A DNA stretch of 64,000 nucleotides from Otis tarda (taxonomy: Eukaryota > Chordata > Aves > Otidiformes > Otididae), in NCBI GenBank assembly GCA_026413225.1, contig CM048552.1, forward strand, positions 162,390,053 through 162,454,052, read 5' to 3'. Of the stretch, positions 1 through 14,349 are shown one piece after another. The number at the start of each line of letters is the position of its first letter. Positions within the stretch are counted from its first letter, which is position 1. The position numbers and the translations under genes were made by a program. The notes beneath the pieces were generated by a model that saw only the letters and a list, made by a program, of their open reading frames with translations, was not told the origin of the DNA and searched no databases.

Positions 1-3000
1 ACTTACAACAGCCCCTTAATGCTGTATTTTATGTAAATATAGACATACTGGGTCCAATTCTAAGTTATACTAGCATACAGTTTATCCTGATTTTGTATTA
101 TAAAGGAATCAAAATACCACCTCAATGGATGATTTCTGAAATTAATAAGGTTTGCATAACAGCTTTGCTCCTTAGAACAACTAGTGGGTATAATCATTTT
201 CCTGTGTTATTAAAATTCCCTGCTTTCTCAGTCCATAACGGGAACACAATCGCAGCGGTGGGCAAGGTCTGCAGAGCAACAAAGATTGAGGAGCGTAACT
301 CTGGGGAATCAGAGACTTTTTTTTTTTTTACACTCTCAACCCTCAGTATAACAACAGAGTGAAAATCAGGTCTCTTAGTTTGTCCACGTTTTTGATTTTT
401 AATGGAATCATTCAGTTTAATTTAATTAATAGAAGTTGGGATTCACAGGTATTTGGATTTTAGCATATTTGTATCACACTTAAAATATAAAGGATTACGG
501 AGCTGAGAAAGAAGAAAATGTTGGAACTTCAAAGTAGTTCTTCACATTACGAATGATCTAGAGGGCAATGTATCATTTGAAACCATAAGTGTTTTCTGAT
601 CTTCTGATCTTTCTGATCTTCAAATCATTCTTCAGAAAACTTCACAAGTGGAAAACAATTGAATCAATGCCAAGGCAGATTTAGCTTTAGAAGGATTAAC
701 AGATATTTCATTATTTCTTATGGCTTACCACGCTACCAGAGAAAGCAGGTCAGAAGATTTTAACATGTTTTCTAGTTCACACAATTTATTTTAACTACTG
801 ACTACAACTTTATCATATTTAAATGTAGTAATTGTACTGTGACCTCGAACAGTATGATATGACAGTTTGATTTCACTTAATTCTGGTCTAGGATGAAGTG
901 GTGTAGTAATAATTTCACAGAAGAATATGAAACTGCATCAGGAAAACCTGATTTGATATACTCCAGAACTTATATCACAAAGGCATTAGAGTTTTCCTAC
1001 ATAGTAGCAAAAGTGTCAGGAAACGCTGTACTAAAGAATGCAGTTTATTACTTCTTCCTTACAGAAGCATACTTGCCAAGACCACTGTTTTCATGACAGG
1101 TTGTCACATTCACAAATGATTCCCAGTTCCATATTTTTAAACCAACTGTACAGTACTAGAGTTGCCAAATACAGTACCACAAAGAAAAGTCCATTTGCTT
1201 TTAAACTCTACAATCTAATTATTATCTTTAAATTTCGCGTTCAACCAGAAAAGCTACTGTCTTGTTCTGTGTCATACATTGCCACGTTTTAAAGGGTTAT
1301 GAGCTCTCTGTGTGGAAAATTAGGGAAGTGACACAACATCTGCTATTCTGTTGCACAGAGCTCCATCCCTCTCCAAATCACCAGATTCTCAGATGACTAT
1401 TCAATTCCTCTCCAAGTTGTTACAAATTGTAGTGATACTTTTCCCAACACAAAACCTGACACTGCATTGTGATTATACAAGGGCTGACCCTGGTGGTGCT
1501 TCTTCCTCTTTTGTTTGGAGGTATAGACAAGGATTAGTGTGAACTTTGAGTAACAGCTAAGAACTGTGCAAAAGGAATATGAGTGTATATGTGTGTGTGT
1601 GTGTATAGATAGACAGATCTATAGCATACAAAATAAAAGTTAAAAAAAGCATTTGTTTTTATGATTATCACTAGCATGGAGATGTTACAGCAACCCCTGT
1701 ACAGCATTCACAATATTTTCTCAGTTATTATTAAGAAATTAAATACTAAAAAAGCAGAGATGTGCAAGAATGTTATCCTATTAAAATAACTGTCCTGAAA
1801 CATGATTATCATACAGCTTAAGTTCTCTAGTCACCTTTCCCAAGGGAAGAATGATTTCTTGCTCTCTGTAATGTATCTCCCACTTACCAGATTAATATCC
1901 TATTTAAATTCACTCTCGCCTATCCTTCTGTTCCCTTACCACTTCTCAAAGGTATTAAAAAGAAACAAGATTCACAGTGAAAAAGAACATACACACTCTG
2001 AAACACCCTGAAGTGTAAGGAAAACACTGTAACAGTACTTACTAGCAAGCAGTACACAGGTGGTGCAATTTGCACCATGCAGCTTGACATGTCCTAAGAG
2101 ATACAGAATTTTTGCAACATTTCAAAATTGTTGATAGAGAGTTACTGTCAGCAGGCAGCACTTACCACAATATAGAACCACAGGATTTTAACAAACATTA
2201 GAAGGTGACAAAGATATGTCAATATATATCTATATTTACTCTCATATAAAGATACATGCACACATGTATAGTTAATAGATAGACAGGCAAACAGATACCT
2301 TGTTTCACGAACACAGTCATCCTGAAGTACTCAGGATCTCTAGGCTGTATTTAACACAGAGAGAAAACACACGTCTGCAGACCTCCAGCGGCAGATACAG
2401 ATTACTTCTTTCAACTGCCTACCTCTCTCTACTAAATATGTAGAAACTGAAAGAAAACATTAGCTATTCATTCTATTTGGATCTGGTCCACCTCTTTTAG
2501 GCCAAGGCATCCAACCTCAACAGACTTTGTAAAGAGGCAGGTGACAACAGTAGCAAAGTCCACGACACCTGCTCTCTTCTGTACACACCCCAATAATCTC
2601 CTTCACGCTTTCTGCTTAACTGCTGAGATGTGTGTCCAGCTGCCAAAGCAGCAGAAGAGGTCATATCGCGCTCCTAGCTGCACAGCCCAGCCTCAGCTAA
2701 ACATAAAGGGAATGCTTGAAGATGTGGTGGTGAACCCTGTCATACAGCAATTCGGACTGGAAAGGACCTTCAGGAGGTCTCCAGTCTAAACACCTGCTCA
2801 AAGCAGGGTCAAAACTTAATTCAGAACAAGTATAATGTCTTACTATGTTCCTCAAGTTCAAAATCCCAAAAACATCAGCAGCATTTTCTTATGGTTTCTG
2901 AATCTGAAATCATTTAGCTTGAATTTTAGTTGGCAACAGTAGCAATTCTTCAACAGCATGTTCTTCCACAAATAACTACTTCAAGGTTAAACAAGGTTTT

Positions 3001-5122
3001 AAATCTAAATAATATCATGATCCATGAAATGTTCTCTCTCAATTTAACTTCTTTACATAAAAGGAAATTAAAGACAAAAGTACAAAAATACATTAAGTGT
3101 ATAAGCTACATAAAATATATATACTTTAAAGTATATGCTTTGAAAAATATTTGTTTAAAAGCAAATGATGAAAGAAAGCCAGTGGGAGTAATAATTAGTG
3201 TTAGGCTACATATTTGGGAAGGATGGCTGGCGTTCCTGCACACGTGTTTCAACAAAAAATGAAAAAAAGTAATTCTCAAGCAGTCCTTAAACTACCCCTT
3301 TTATAGGGAGGACATATCATCATTAGGCTACAGAAGTAGGCTCCTTTCTTTAGGTCAATGCTTCTTGAATTCCTTTCTACACTGTAAAATAGCACTACTG
3401 GGAAAGTGAAAAGTGCATGTGTCCCACATTAGCCTCCGAACTGCTGTTTAGAGCATCCTCCTGGACAGGCAGGTGATACGATTTGAATTTTTACAAGCTG
3501 AGAGGAGTCTAGAAGCCACACCCTGAATAACTGCTCAGATTGTACCCGAGAGAAGCACAACCATTTCTCCTCAAAGGCATGTATGTATCCCCGTCTTTCA
3601 GGGGGAACTCATCTGTGGGGCAGATGTACACTGCACGCACTCTGGAAATACTGCACTGACTGAACCCCTGAGGACATAAAAGGAATAGAAATGTAATTTC
3701 TGGGTCCTGATTTCACTTACCTTCACCTAAATGTCACTTAAATCCCATTCTTGCGAAGACTGAGAAACCTTGGGATTGCACAAGTATGTTATCTAGATAC
3801 CTAAGGTTTTTTTTGTATTGGGTTTTTGTGCATTGTTGTTTGTTTTTTTTTCTTCTAGGGGTGGGGGAAAGCAGGAGGTGTTAAAACACTGAGGCAGAGT
3901 ACCGCCCCCACTTAAGGAAAGTATAGTTGGTTACTGAGCTCTACAGAATCTACAGCCCTAGGTCAGCAAAGCAACACAATGTATTATTCTATTATGGTGC
4001 AAAAAGTTGATGGAAGAACAAAGGCAGAAGAGAGGGAGGGAGAGATTTCTTTGCACATTTTACCAATGATCTCCTGATCATGACATCCATTGATAGGTGT
4101 GTTAGGCAGGCTAAACGGCAATCCTCTCAGAAGGCAGAGAGCAACTGCAACTTATTTTTATCATTACACAGCCTAAATTTCAGAAAGAGAGGTCTTCAGG
4201 ATCCCAGAGTCAACTTTGCTGCCCATTTAATAACCATAGGCAGTAGCTTTCGTTCTGCTAACCATTTTAGCTTCACAGGTTAAAAACAAGAGAGTCACCA
4301 GAAGGACAACTTCCTAAGCCTTTACGAAGTTACCGTCTTGTCCTGTCCAACCAAGTGGTCATTACGGCCATTAGTACACATTAATAGACAAATGACAAGA
4401 CTGCAGGGCTCTGTCCTCAACACGTGTAAACTCTCTATCTCTTTCCATCATATACAACCTCACATTGCCCCTATTTCTCACATCTTCCCAGCTCCTAATC
4501 AATTTCTGTATTAATTCAGACAAAACTGAACAGTATGCAGGGTAATTGCTAAAAGGCAATCCCACCATCAGCTCAAACAACTATTAATTTATCAGATAGG
4601 TTCCTATTCTGCACTGGAACAACTCTCACTCAACCTCCTTTTTTTAAAAAAATTATTTTTAGGAACCCAGAAATTCTTTCTACAAGCTCAAAAGCTTACA
4701 AAACTAGAGCCCAAAAATTAACCTCAAAAACTAACTACCCAAGTATTTCTACTAGAATAAGACAAAGAACACAGTGGGCGGAAAGACTAGAATAACAAAA
4801 TCTCTCTTTTGTAGCACTCCAGGCAATAATTTTGCATTTTAGTGTCATCCAAATTAAAGAAGTTCAAGAGGAACGCCAAGTTACTGGTTTACAATTTCAA
4901 TCAAAGCTATTTCTTTCTATTTTTCAAATATCATTTTTTAAAAGTCACAAATTCCAAAAGCAATAGTTTCTAATCATCTGCATAATTTAATACTCCTTCT
5001 TTGAAAGCATAAAAGCATAAGCTAACAATTAACAGATAACTCATATTACGTATATAAACAAATCAAATATAAAAATCAAGATGTATGAACAAGTTTGGAA
5101 ACAAAAAAACAGAAAGCCTTAC
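1..5122 (-). other. GPC5: GPC5 intron 2 (partial), no exon seen
   Basis: This stretch lies downstream of the GPC5 exon 2 donor on the minus strand, so it is the 5' part of intron 2. It is AT-rich, with poly(A)/(T) runs, a short TG run near 1590-1604, and a triplicated TTCTGATC unit at about 594-618. A CR1 tail lies near 2.75 kb. The open frames here are short and resemble no protein I know. The large third exon of glypican-5 (over 600 bp in the family) does not appear, so it must lie beyond position 1. Confidence 0.8.
2730..2830 (-). mobile_element. CR1 LINE 3' tail fragment
   Basis: Read on the minus strand, this segment has the word order of the CR1 3' end: a pentad like CCCTGCTTTGAGCAGG, then a 'GGACTAGA...GACCTCC...AAGG' block, then a decayed terminal repeat. 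The fragment is short and diverged and carries no coding capacity. CR1 is the dominant LINE of bird genomes and is usually 5'-truncated like this. The boundaries are approximate. Confidence 0.7.
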
Positions 5123-5284
5123 CTTGAAAAGCAGCTGCATTACGAGAGATTAAGAATTTTAATGTAGCACTTGATGTTTGAAGTACTTGCTGTATATCCT
5201 GCTTTGCTGCAGTCTGGTATCTTTCTTCCATCTTTTTCGTACAGCATGTTGGAGTTTTAGAAGTACAAATCTGGAGATCACCCC
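5123..5284 (-). CDS. GPC5: Glypican-5, coding exon 2
   Basis: This is an internal exon of 162 nt. On the minus strand it follows a polypyrimidine tract ending TTTCTCTAG and is followed by the donor AAG|GTAAGG. Joined in phase 1 to exon 1, it reads GGDLQICTSKTPTCC, then a KMEERYQTAAKQDIQQVLQ segment, then LKFLISRNAAAF. These are glypican N-lobe hallmarks: the conserved cysteines of CxxxxPTCC, the MEE.YQ helix and the 'LKFLI.RNAAAFQ' helix. The wording is much closer to glypican-5 than to glypican-3, which has a diverged equivalent. Glypican-5 is a secreted-pathway, GPI-anchored heparan-sulphate proteoglycan core that modulates Hedgehog, Wnt and FGF signalling at the cell surface. The exon ends in phase 1 and has no frameshift or stop. 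The next exon lies outside the window. Confidence 0.96.
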
Positions 5285-7427
5285 CTAGAGAAAGAGATAA
5301 TTACACTGATTACTACAAAACAGACATTGCAATACACAAATACATAGCAAACAGCCACTTTTTTTTTTTTTTAACACAGGTGTAGACACAGAAAAGAAAT
5401 ATTCAAAGCTTTAAAGACATCTGGTCTGGTTAAACAACAACTAGAAGGGGGTACTAACTAAAATTCTGTGGGCAAAGTACACTTATTACAGTTAATTAAT
5501 GTAATATAATATTATTTCCCTGATACTGCAATCTTTTTCCAGCTGTCAATATTGCTAACTAGTGTTGGTAAAATACATTGCATATGCATTGTACATCATC
5601 TAGAATACCGAACTGCTGGGCCAGCTCATGGCTGCCACTTTTCTTGCTCTGTAAATCTTAGACTGGAAGGAGCTAACTACTGCTAAATATTACAAACACA
5701 CCACTCCTGTAGGAGCAGTCCTAAATTCCAGTCTAGTCTCTCTTACTGTGTCTTTCTCTACTGTGTACACATGTATCTGCAATGTTGATTCACTACTTCA
5801 CTAACAGGTCTGGAAACGTTCCTAGAAAGGAAGACCACTTCAAATTTTGGGCATGGTGAAATTCAGGAGGGCCAATTCAGCACTGTTCAAACAACTGTCT
5901 GTTTCATATTTTTTTTTAATAATTGGAGCATAATCAAGCATAAAAGTACTTTATTCACCTTCTTTGTTATTATGTGGTATTTAAAATCTTTTTAGATTAT
6001 ATCTAAAAAATGCTTTCTAAAATGACGAAACAAACATTTAACGAAAGAAGAAAGATGTGAGAATTTAAATTACATTAATACAAAATGTAACTGTCCAATC
6101 CAAATTCTGTTCTCAGATACACTGTTTCACTGACAAATATCAGAAGATTTCTAGCAAGTATATGAGAAACTTTTTTTTTTTTTTAATCTGCTTTGTGGAC
6201 TAAATTTTAACTCTGTGGTTGTGTGTATATCTGCATCACTCTTTCTTCATAATAGGTAGAAAGGGAAGATCATGATCAAAGAAAAAAAAAAAAAACCAAA
6301 CTCAAAAGTCAAAACTTAAATCCACATCACCCTTACCTCTATACTTGCTTTCAGCTCTTACACTGCCTCTTTGTACTTAACCTTTCATTTCCCTACCACT
6401 AAACCCACAAGATTTAAAATTCCTTTAAAATCTCTTTTTTTTTCCCCTACTTTCCTCTGATAAATCATTCTAAGGTAATATGAATATAGTTATGGGGAAA
6501 GAGAGACTTTACACATTTCACACTCTAAATATTTCATTAGTTATCTTATGTAAATTAGGCAGTTTAAATAATATATTCCAGAAACCTAAGAAAGAAAAGT
6601 TAAGCCACTGAGGGCTGTATTGGAACATTGTAGAATAATAGCAAAATTACTATATTCATTATATCAAACTTATGTCCCTTTATCCATGTGTTGGTTGAAG
6701 CAATCTTAATGAAGGGATTCCTGTCCCTTTTTCCAGTGGGAATATACATTACTATTTACATATAGCAATCTCAATCCTGAAGCAGGAACCCACTGAGCTA
6801 TATTTAGACAGGCAGAAAAGATCCAGAAGATTCCTTAGTAGTCAAGTTTAGTAAAGCACAAGACCAGAATGAAACAGGCAAATTATATGGACCATAGAAA
6901 AAAAAAAAGAGAGTTATCTGAGTCATGGATGAATACTTGTCTCTGATACTACACAGAAGTAATTTGATTCCCATGACAAATAAACAAATTTCCATTGCTA
7001 ATTGCAGATAATACAGTCGCAGATTTGCTGAACATTTCCTTCTGGTATCAGTGGTTTCCATCTTCACAATCCCTGGTCCCTCCATTCAAAAGCAGGAGTG
7101 GAAGGAGGATACATTTGAACCTTTAGTATTAAATACTACAGAATTTCTCTTAATTTTGAAAGGGTCTTTTCTGCTTCATGCTTTACATCATACGATGTAA
7201 GTTTTCAGGAAAAAATAATTCATTTTGGTGAGAAGTGCTGCTCAGGAATTGATAGAACTACGTATTTACGAAGACAAAAGTTTGATTCCATATACACAAG
7301 AACAGTTTACTGTCCATGTTAAAAATGTGTGCCTTGAAATAAATCCATTTCACAGACATAGGCAGCAGTAAATATTGTTATGTTAAAGGAAAAGCCGTAG
7401 ACACTTTAAGAAATCCTACTACCACGG

Positions 7428-8543
7428 TGTCATGGTTTAGCCCCGCTCAGGATGAAGCTACGGAGTCTCTCTCTCACTCCCCCCACCCTCCAAGGAAATG
7501 GGGGAGAGACAATATAACAAAAACACTCAAGGTTTGAGGTAAGGACAGGGAGAGATTATTGAAGTTACTGTTACAGGCAAAACAGACTTGACTTGGGGAA
7601 AACTATTTATTTATTACTAAAACCAAAACAGGATAATGAGAAAGAGAACAAAGTAACTTCCCCTCACCCCTCCCTCTTCCTGGGCTTAACTTAATGTCAA
7701 TTAGCGCAACCTCCTTCTCCTCCCTGACCGGCACAGAGGGAAATAAGGAATGGGGGTTATGGTCATCACTTCTCGCTTTACACCGCTCCTTCCTCCTCAG
7801 GGGAAGAACTCCTCACATTCCTCCCTTGCTCCAGTGGAGGGTCCCTCCCACGGGATATAGTCCTTCATGAACTGCTCCAGCACAGGTGGTTTTTCCACGG
7901 GGTGCAGTCCCTCACAAACTGGCTGCCCCAGCGCAGGCCCTCCATGGGCCACAGCCTCCTTTGGGCATCCACCTGCCCCAGCGTGTGGTTCTCCACGGGC
8001 TGCAGGTGGATCTCTGCTCCTCTATGGGCCTCCATGGGCTGCAGGGGGACAGCCCACCTCACCATGGGCTGCACCACAGGCTGCAGGGGAGTCTTGGCCA
8101 GGAGCAGCATTACTTCTCCGCCTCCTTCTTCACTGACCTTGGTGTCTGCAGCCGTTCCTCTCACAATAAATTTTTCAGGCTCAGGCAGATGCCTCTCAGA
8201 TTCTCTTCACATCTCCTCTCTTCACTTCTCTCGGCTGGGCTGCGTCGACTCAGGCCCAGATGGCCGCCCAGCAAGAGGCCAGAGGGTGAGGGCCACAAGA
8301 CCCACAAGGCTCATGCCTCCCCGTCTCTGCCCACACTTCTGCTTCTTCACTTCTTTTCTTTTTTCCTTTTATTTCCCCCTGCCCCTACTCCCTTCTTAAA
8401 TATGTTATGTCACCAATTGGCTCGGCCCTGGCCAGCGGCAGGTGCGCCCTAGACCCAGCCGAGTCCACCGGACAAAGGGGAAACTTGTAGCAGCTTCTCG
8501 TAGAAGCTGCCACCACAGCTCCCCCACTACACAAAACCAAGAC
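7428..8543. mobile_element. Solo LTR of an avian endogenous retrovirus-type element
   Basis: The block begins TGTCATGGTTTAGCCCC and ends with a decayed AAACCAAGAC, so its ends form the imperfect terminal palindrome TGTCxTGGTTT/AAACCAxGACA also seen in the LTR at 37059. The body after the start has CTCTCTCTCACTCCCCCCAC and a purine-rich 'AAATGGGGGAGAG' block, again shared with the 37 kb copy. The middle has several GGGCTGCAGG/CCATGGGC-like short repeats. I see no internal gag or pol frame, so this is a solo LTR. No clean target duplication is visible. The 188-codon open frame inside it is a by-product of GC-rich repeat sequence. Orientation is not settled. Confidence 0.75.
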
Positions 8544-11500
8544 GTACAGAATTCACAAATCGGAGATTGCCTTCATGGTAGCATGCAAAAGTAAGAACGT
8601 TAACGTCTGGGTGTGAAAATGAACTTAGTCAAGTGATATCTCTCTAGATCTCTTTGAAGTGGTTTCCAGTAGCAGTTTAACACACAGTGATTAGTTCACC
8701 TACCAGCCACAGTCCAGGAAGCCGAACACCTTCACTAACACAACAGAAAGTTTAAACCCTATTCTAATGCAGGGATGAATAAGTGAACTTCTGCAAGTAT
8801 TAAGAAATTTTATTTTTTAAGTGTTACACTGCTACTACAAGGTACCTTTTCCTCATAGAGTCTGATGTTTTTGAAGGCTATTTATCCTCATAATTTAGTT
8901 AAAAATATCATTTCTATGTTCTTCAGTATGTACATTTTTACAATTTACAAACTAGGTAACTTCTCCTGGCCAGCTGCCTTTACAAATCTCCTGCCTTGTG
9001 AAAACTTACATATTCCATCCTCCAACACTACAATTCAGCCAAAGAATGAAAATAAAACTGCAAAATTAAAGTGGTCCAATAAATTATCTATTTATTAGCT
9101 ACTCTAGTATTTATGTTATGCATGCCAAAGAAAAGGCTTAGTGTCAGAGCCAGCCTTAAACAATGTTGCTTGCCTCCAAACATTATTGAGCATCTTAAAA
9201 TAATTTTTATTATGAGTTTTAAAAATACAGTTCACCAGCACTCTACAACCGCAGAATCCATGTAACTCTCTATGTACAGCCTCCCTCTCCTCCATATCAT
9301 ACTGCATGCCCCATGCTTCCCCAAGCCAGATTTCAGTCCCTTGACCCCACTGACTCCAACCTCCCAATCCATACCAGCTCTACAAACCAAGACCTCTTCA
9401 CTGCTGAGCATCTCTGCCTTCCTATAGCATTCTCACATTCCCAGTCCTAGACACCACCACCCCACCCCAAAAATACTGAAGACTCGTCTCATCCCACTTT
9501 TCCTCACAAAATAATGGTATGCCCTCCAACAGTCGAAATTGCAGGCCAGGAAAAAACAAAGCAGACGTAGAAACTGCTACATCATGTAAAAGCAATTTAA
9601 TGCTGAATAGCTGCTGTGGGTACAGGACTGTCTGCAGAGGGAAACGGCTGCAGCGCAGCTAAAACTCAGTAAACACTGGAGAAGGAGCAGCAGTGGCAAT
9701 GGACCAAGTCATGGGACCCCAACCAACCACTTCAGATGGTTGTGCTTAAGGCTGGCCACATCTAGGATTTAAAACAAACCAAGCCGGAACTTGAACTGCA
9801 TTAAAGTTTGTTTTTCTGTCATCTATAGCTGTAGCTCTTACCACACTTGTTTAAAAGTTAAATCTTTTTATCAGGACAGTGGTGACTGCTTCAGCAAACT
9901 TTGGTTCTGGAAAGAGATAGGAGATTACTCAAGGGAATGGGTAAAGAGAACAGTGCATGACTCAAATCAAGAAAAGTAAGGATTAAAGCTATGTTAATAC
10001 TGCCTGCTCCGGGGGTGAGTTACGCTGCATGTATATAAAACACATATAACTTCAGATGCAATAACTCTAACGCAAAATAATTCTAAGCTGACATTGTTTG
10101 AGGAAATAAACCACTGCAAGTTTCTGTTCATCATTTTAAATCCTCTTGCTCGTGATTAGATACACTTGCCATCATATTGACCACTGATTCATTTAAATAT
10201 CAGCTACAGCAGATGAGAGTTTTAAAATAACATACTGTTAAAACAGCAAGCAGCAAACTGGACTAATATACCACCCACCTACAAACAAATTAAAGGAACG
10301 ATAAATAAGCCTGCAGCAATATTTACTCATCATATCCGAAAGGTCTATCCACAGGTATGACATGCAGTTCTCTCTCTCATTTTATGTTTTTTTATTCTCA
10401 AAGAGTTTATCACACAAACAATATCACAGTACAAGAGAAGCTAAGGTATAGTCTGTAGTATGCCAGCAGCAATACACTTGACAAACATCAAGAGAAAAAA
10501 ATGTTTATACAAATAGCAATATTCACAGTACTGCACTACAACAAGACTTTTCCCCTTTTTGGTTACTGAGTATTATCTTCTGCTTTTAACAAAAAAAAAA
10601 CCAACTCACTACTGTTGAAAAAAAAGGCAAGCAGCTACCTAGTCATGTACCAGACACTGTAAAGGAAAGGAACCATGTTATCAAGTTGTTTGGACACATT
10701 TTTATGCCATACCAATTTCAGACTTACTGTATTCTTTATTCCCCTATATATATGTTCTTTAGGTTCTTTTCTGAAAAGGAAAGGTCTTGTTTATGTTTGC
10801 TTATTTAAAAATAGATTCTGTATTTATTTTTTAACTATTTGTGGATATGATTTCTCTTTACTAACCGTCAAACAAATCAGGAGAGAGCTCAAAAAGAAAG
10901 AATTAGTGCTGTAATCTGATCTATTAGTATCTGTCTATTCATCTCACACTGACAAATCAAGCAATTTTACAGTTCTTTGCAGTACTTGTTTTTTCTTAAA
11001 ACTCCAATTCTGCTGTTCTAGTAAAGTCTTTTATCTTCATAAAGAAGTTTCTAGCTAGCATGACTTACGAAGAAAGAGTGCAGTAAGAATGAAGGTCACT
11101 TGTGATACTACAAATCTAAGATAGAGAGTTTTTTTAACCCAGATGCATGAATTTTATCATACATCATTATTAACACTGTTGCTCAAACATACATTTAGTA
11201 ACTAAGATATCCATTAATTTAAGTACAGCTGAATTGGGACTCTACAATGGAAATATCCTATGAAGTGAATATTTTTTGTCTTATAAGATGGCCTAAGGAA
11301 ACAGAAGCTGAACGGTCAGGCACAAATTCATCATTTCATCAATTCACCTAACGACACTAAGATTTGGATTAAGTTATCAACTCCTATATTGCTGAAACCT
11401 CTACAACTATTAGAAATTTTACTGTGATATGTGTTAAATACATGTCTGACCTTGCCCAAAGCCCATCTTTGCCAAGAAACATGCTCAGCACCAATTTAAA

Positions 11501-12841
11501 AGACTAACTCAGAAGCTAACTCATAACAACCCTCAGCTTGGCTTTCCCTCAAAGCTACATCAGTTTTATGGGGACAAAAATATTAAACAAATTATTTAAT
11601 TTCTAGATATCCAGAAGATAACCCACTGCTCCTATATTATTCTAAAAAAGGTCTCTCCACTCTTACTGCAACGTGGTCCTTCAGGTGCTGAGATTCCTCA
11701 TGATAGCTTTGGCTTTCAAACCCTTTTATTCTACCAGATGCTGAAAGCAATCATTCTCAACACGCTCCTCTCGCTTCCAATTTCACAAGGCAGCCTGAGA
11801 ATCCCAATCCACTCATCTCACGTATCTCTCTTTCATAAATGTTTAATATACTTCTATATTAATATCAAAATACAAATATTCATTTTCTAGCACAATTCTC
11901 AGTAATTTTCATATTTGTTGATTTCATACTTTTAAAGTTTAATATGCCTAACTATCCTTATTTTCTTCTTAACCTCAGAAAATTTTAAGTAGGTCTGTAA
12001 GAGCCTAACAAATCTGTCAGAATAAGAAACACAGTAGTAGTTTGAATTATAATTAAATGACAAAAAGAAAAATAAATTAATTACATTACTTTTAATAAGG
12101 GTTGTCTACATTAGGATTTTCTTGTCTTCTTTGCAAGCTGAAAACATGATTACGAAGGAAACAGAACTATGTAGCACCACACTGAAGACTACACTTTGTA
12201 GTCTGCTACACTTTCCACAAGTTGCTTCTCTGCAGTGATGGAGTGTCCAATATACTCATTTTCGAGGGATTAACTTAGACAAAAAAAGTTAGCATGTCAA
12301 GACGGAATACACTTTCAAGGCCACCAAAAGAATTAATGAATTAATAAAGCACAGAAAGTCTTAAAAGCAGAAAAACTTTGAGGGTTCAACTGTTAATTTG
12401 TAGGTGGAACGTAATGAATACACTCCAGTCTGTTTTTCAGGGCTAAGTTAGCTATTTCAGTATAGCTGAAGTGAAAAGCATTAAGAATCAGAAGGATAAT
12501 TTTAAAAATTAAAATCAGACACTTTTGTATTAAAGTAATCAACAAGAATTTAGATTTTCTAGCTGTTTTCTAGGGCACATACCCAGAGATCAATCATGGC
12601 CTTCATTGACTATGGTTTTTAATTACGCCTATGATCTTAGATACTAGTCTGAAATATTAAGTATATCTTTTTTAGAGCATCACAGAAGTGTTTCCATGGT
12701 ATTCAAAGTACTACAAACAACTATTCTGACTTACTTTATGGCATATGTCACTCGTTTGTTAAATGAAGAAGCAAGGTTTGTAAGTGGCTGGAGTAAGTTC
12801 GATCCAAATGGAGCACGGACAATACCTTTTCTTTCCTTTAT

Positions 12842-12866
12842 TTTTTTGTTTGTTTGTTTGTTTTGT
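12842..12866. repeat. (TTTG)n simple repeat
   Basis: A short run of TTTG units in GPC5 intron 1, followed within 70 bp by further T-rich and TG-rich sequence. Confidence 0.8.
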
Positions 12867-13218
12867 TCATGACATCGGTAAACATCCTCTGTTTTTTTTT
12901 TTCCTTCTGTGTTTTTTGGTTTTTTTTGTGTGTGTATGTGTGGGTATGGGGAGAACCACCTATATGAGACGGGCAGTTAGCTAAATTGCTTCAACTACCA
13001 CTGAAGAGCCAGAGTAAAATTTTTTGCTTGTGGCCCCTTAGGGAAAAGGATGGCAGCAGCCACAAGACAAGGAAAGGCAACACAACAAAAACCCAGCTAA
13101 TGAAGCAACCCTTCAAAGTATGCGGAGTGCTCAGCTGAAGCTGCTAATTTGTAAATTGTGATGTTCCCATTGCTTTTTTTTTTTCCTGGTTTGAGTTGTG
13201 TGCAGAAGGGAAATGCAC

Positions 13219-13260
13219 AGTAACCAGAGCACCAGTAACCAGTAAACCAGTAACCAGTAG
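13219..13260. repeat. Short ACCAGTAA tandem repeats
   Basis: Overlapping copies of ACCAGTAA/ACCAGTAAA lie side by side and are followed by an A-run. This is a local simple repeat with no evident function. Confidence 0.7.
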
Positions 13261-14349
13261 AAAAAAAAAAAAAAGGGGCTTCTAAATTTTAACCTTGTCT
13301 GCACCACAGAGGTGGGATGTCGTGAGAATTTCATTTGTGATTTCTTCAGAAGTACAAATTCTGTTAAGTAGTGATTGGTCTGGGCTCCGCCTGGCCCTGG
13401 GCACATCTCAGCTGTGGCATGCTGCAGCGTGCCCCAGACACGGAGTCCTCGCACGCGTGCTGGCCATGTTTCAGGTCTATACTGAGGTCCAGGCACTTGA
13501 CATCCCTCTCCAGCACAGGGGTAGGAAGATTTACCCACACAGGCTATGAGGGAGCTGGGGCAGACACCAGCCACGGGATGATCAGAATTACAGGGTCCTG
13601 CCATGTAGTTTTCCTCCAGCCTCTCTCTTTCCCCCTCTCTCCCTGTGTAATTTCAGGACCAGTATACACTTTGGTTTAGTTGTTATTGTAGCAAAGATTA
13701 ATTCATTGATATTAAAAAGGGGAAAGTGCTACAGTTGTTTAGCTTCTAGTATGGATTAAAGTCTGTGACATTAAATACACACAGAGATATTACATTTCTT
13801 CCTTAAACTCCTTCCCTGAAAATGTAAAATGTTAAACCGTATATCCTCCTGATTGGCTTCAGGCTCTGTATTTCCTGATCAGAACTAATTTTTGTTCTTT
13901 TTGACCTTCATTTGAGAACACATCTATCACAGCAAGGTCATTTCAATTCTATTCCTAGTGCAGAATAAAAAGAGAAAAAAAAAAAAGAGCATGATGTTTT
14001 CCTGTTGCTATCCTCAGTTGCAACATAAACTAGTTTGCTTTACCAGCAACATAAAAGTATTTACATTTTACAGGGCTGAACCAGATTAGTTAGTAAACTT
14101 TTAGGGTTTTTTTCTTTTAATTAAAAGGTACAGATTTCTTGAAACTGCAATTTTTCTCAATTTTTACCTAAGAGACATCAAGTAAAGGACGATTTAGGTA
14201 TTATGTGACATGTTCTAATTTATGTTAATGATTTTTATGGTTATTTGAAACTAAATTAATTTATTCTTTTTCACATAACCTACTTCTTAGTTTAAATATG
14301 AAATAAACCATTCTGAAGTGGCAAATCAGCCACTTCAGAAAAAGAAATT

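Noticed and set aside
7886-8452. 188-codon open frame on the plus strand
   Set aside because: It lies inside the solo LTR, in GC-rich internal repeats, and overlaps similar frames on both strands. No retroviral protein motif is seen.
13131-13604. 157-codon minus-strand frame
   Set aside because: It runs through simple repeats and an A-run and has no recognisable domain. It sits within GPC5 intron 1 without splice support.
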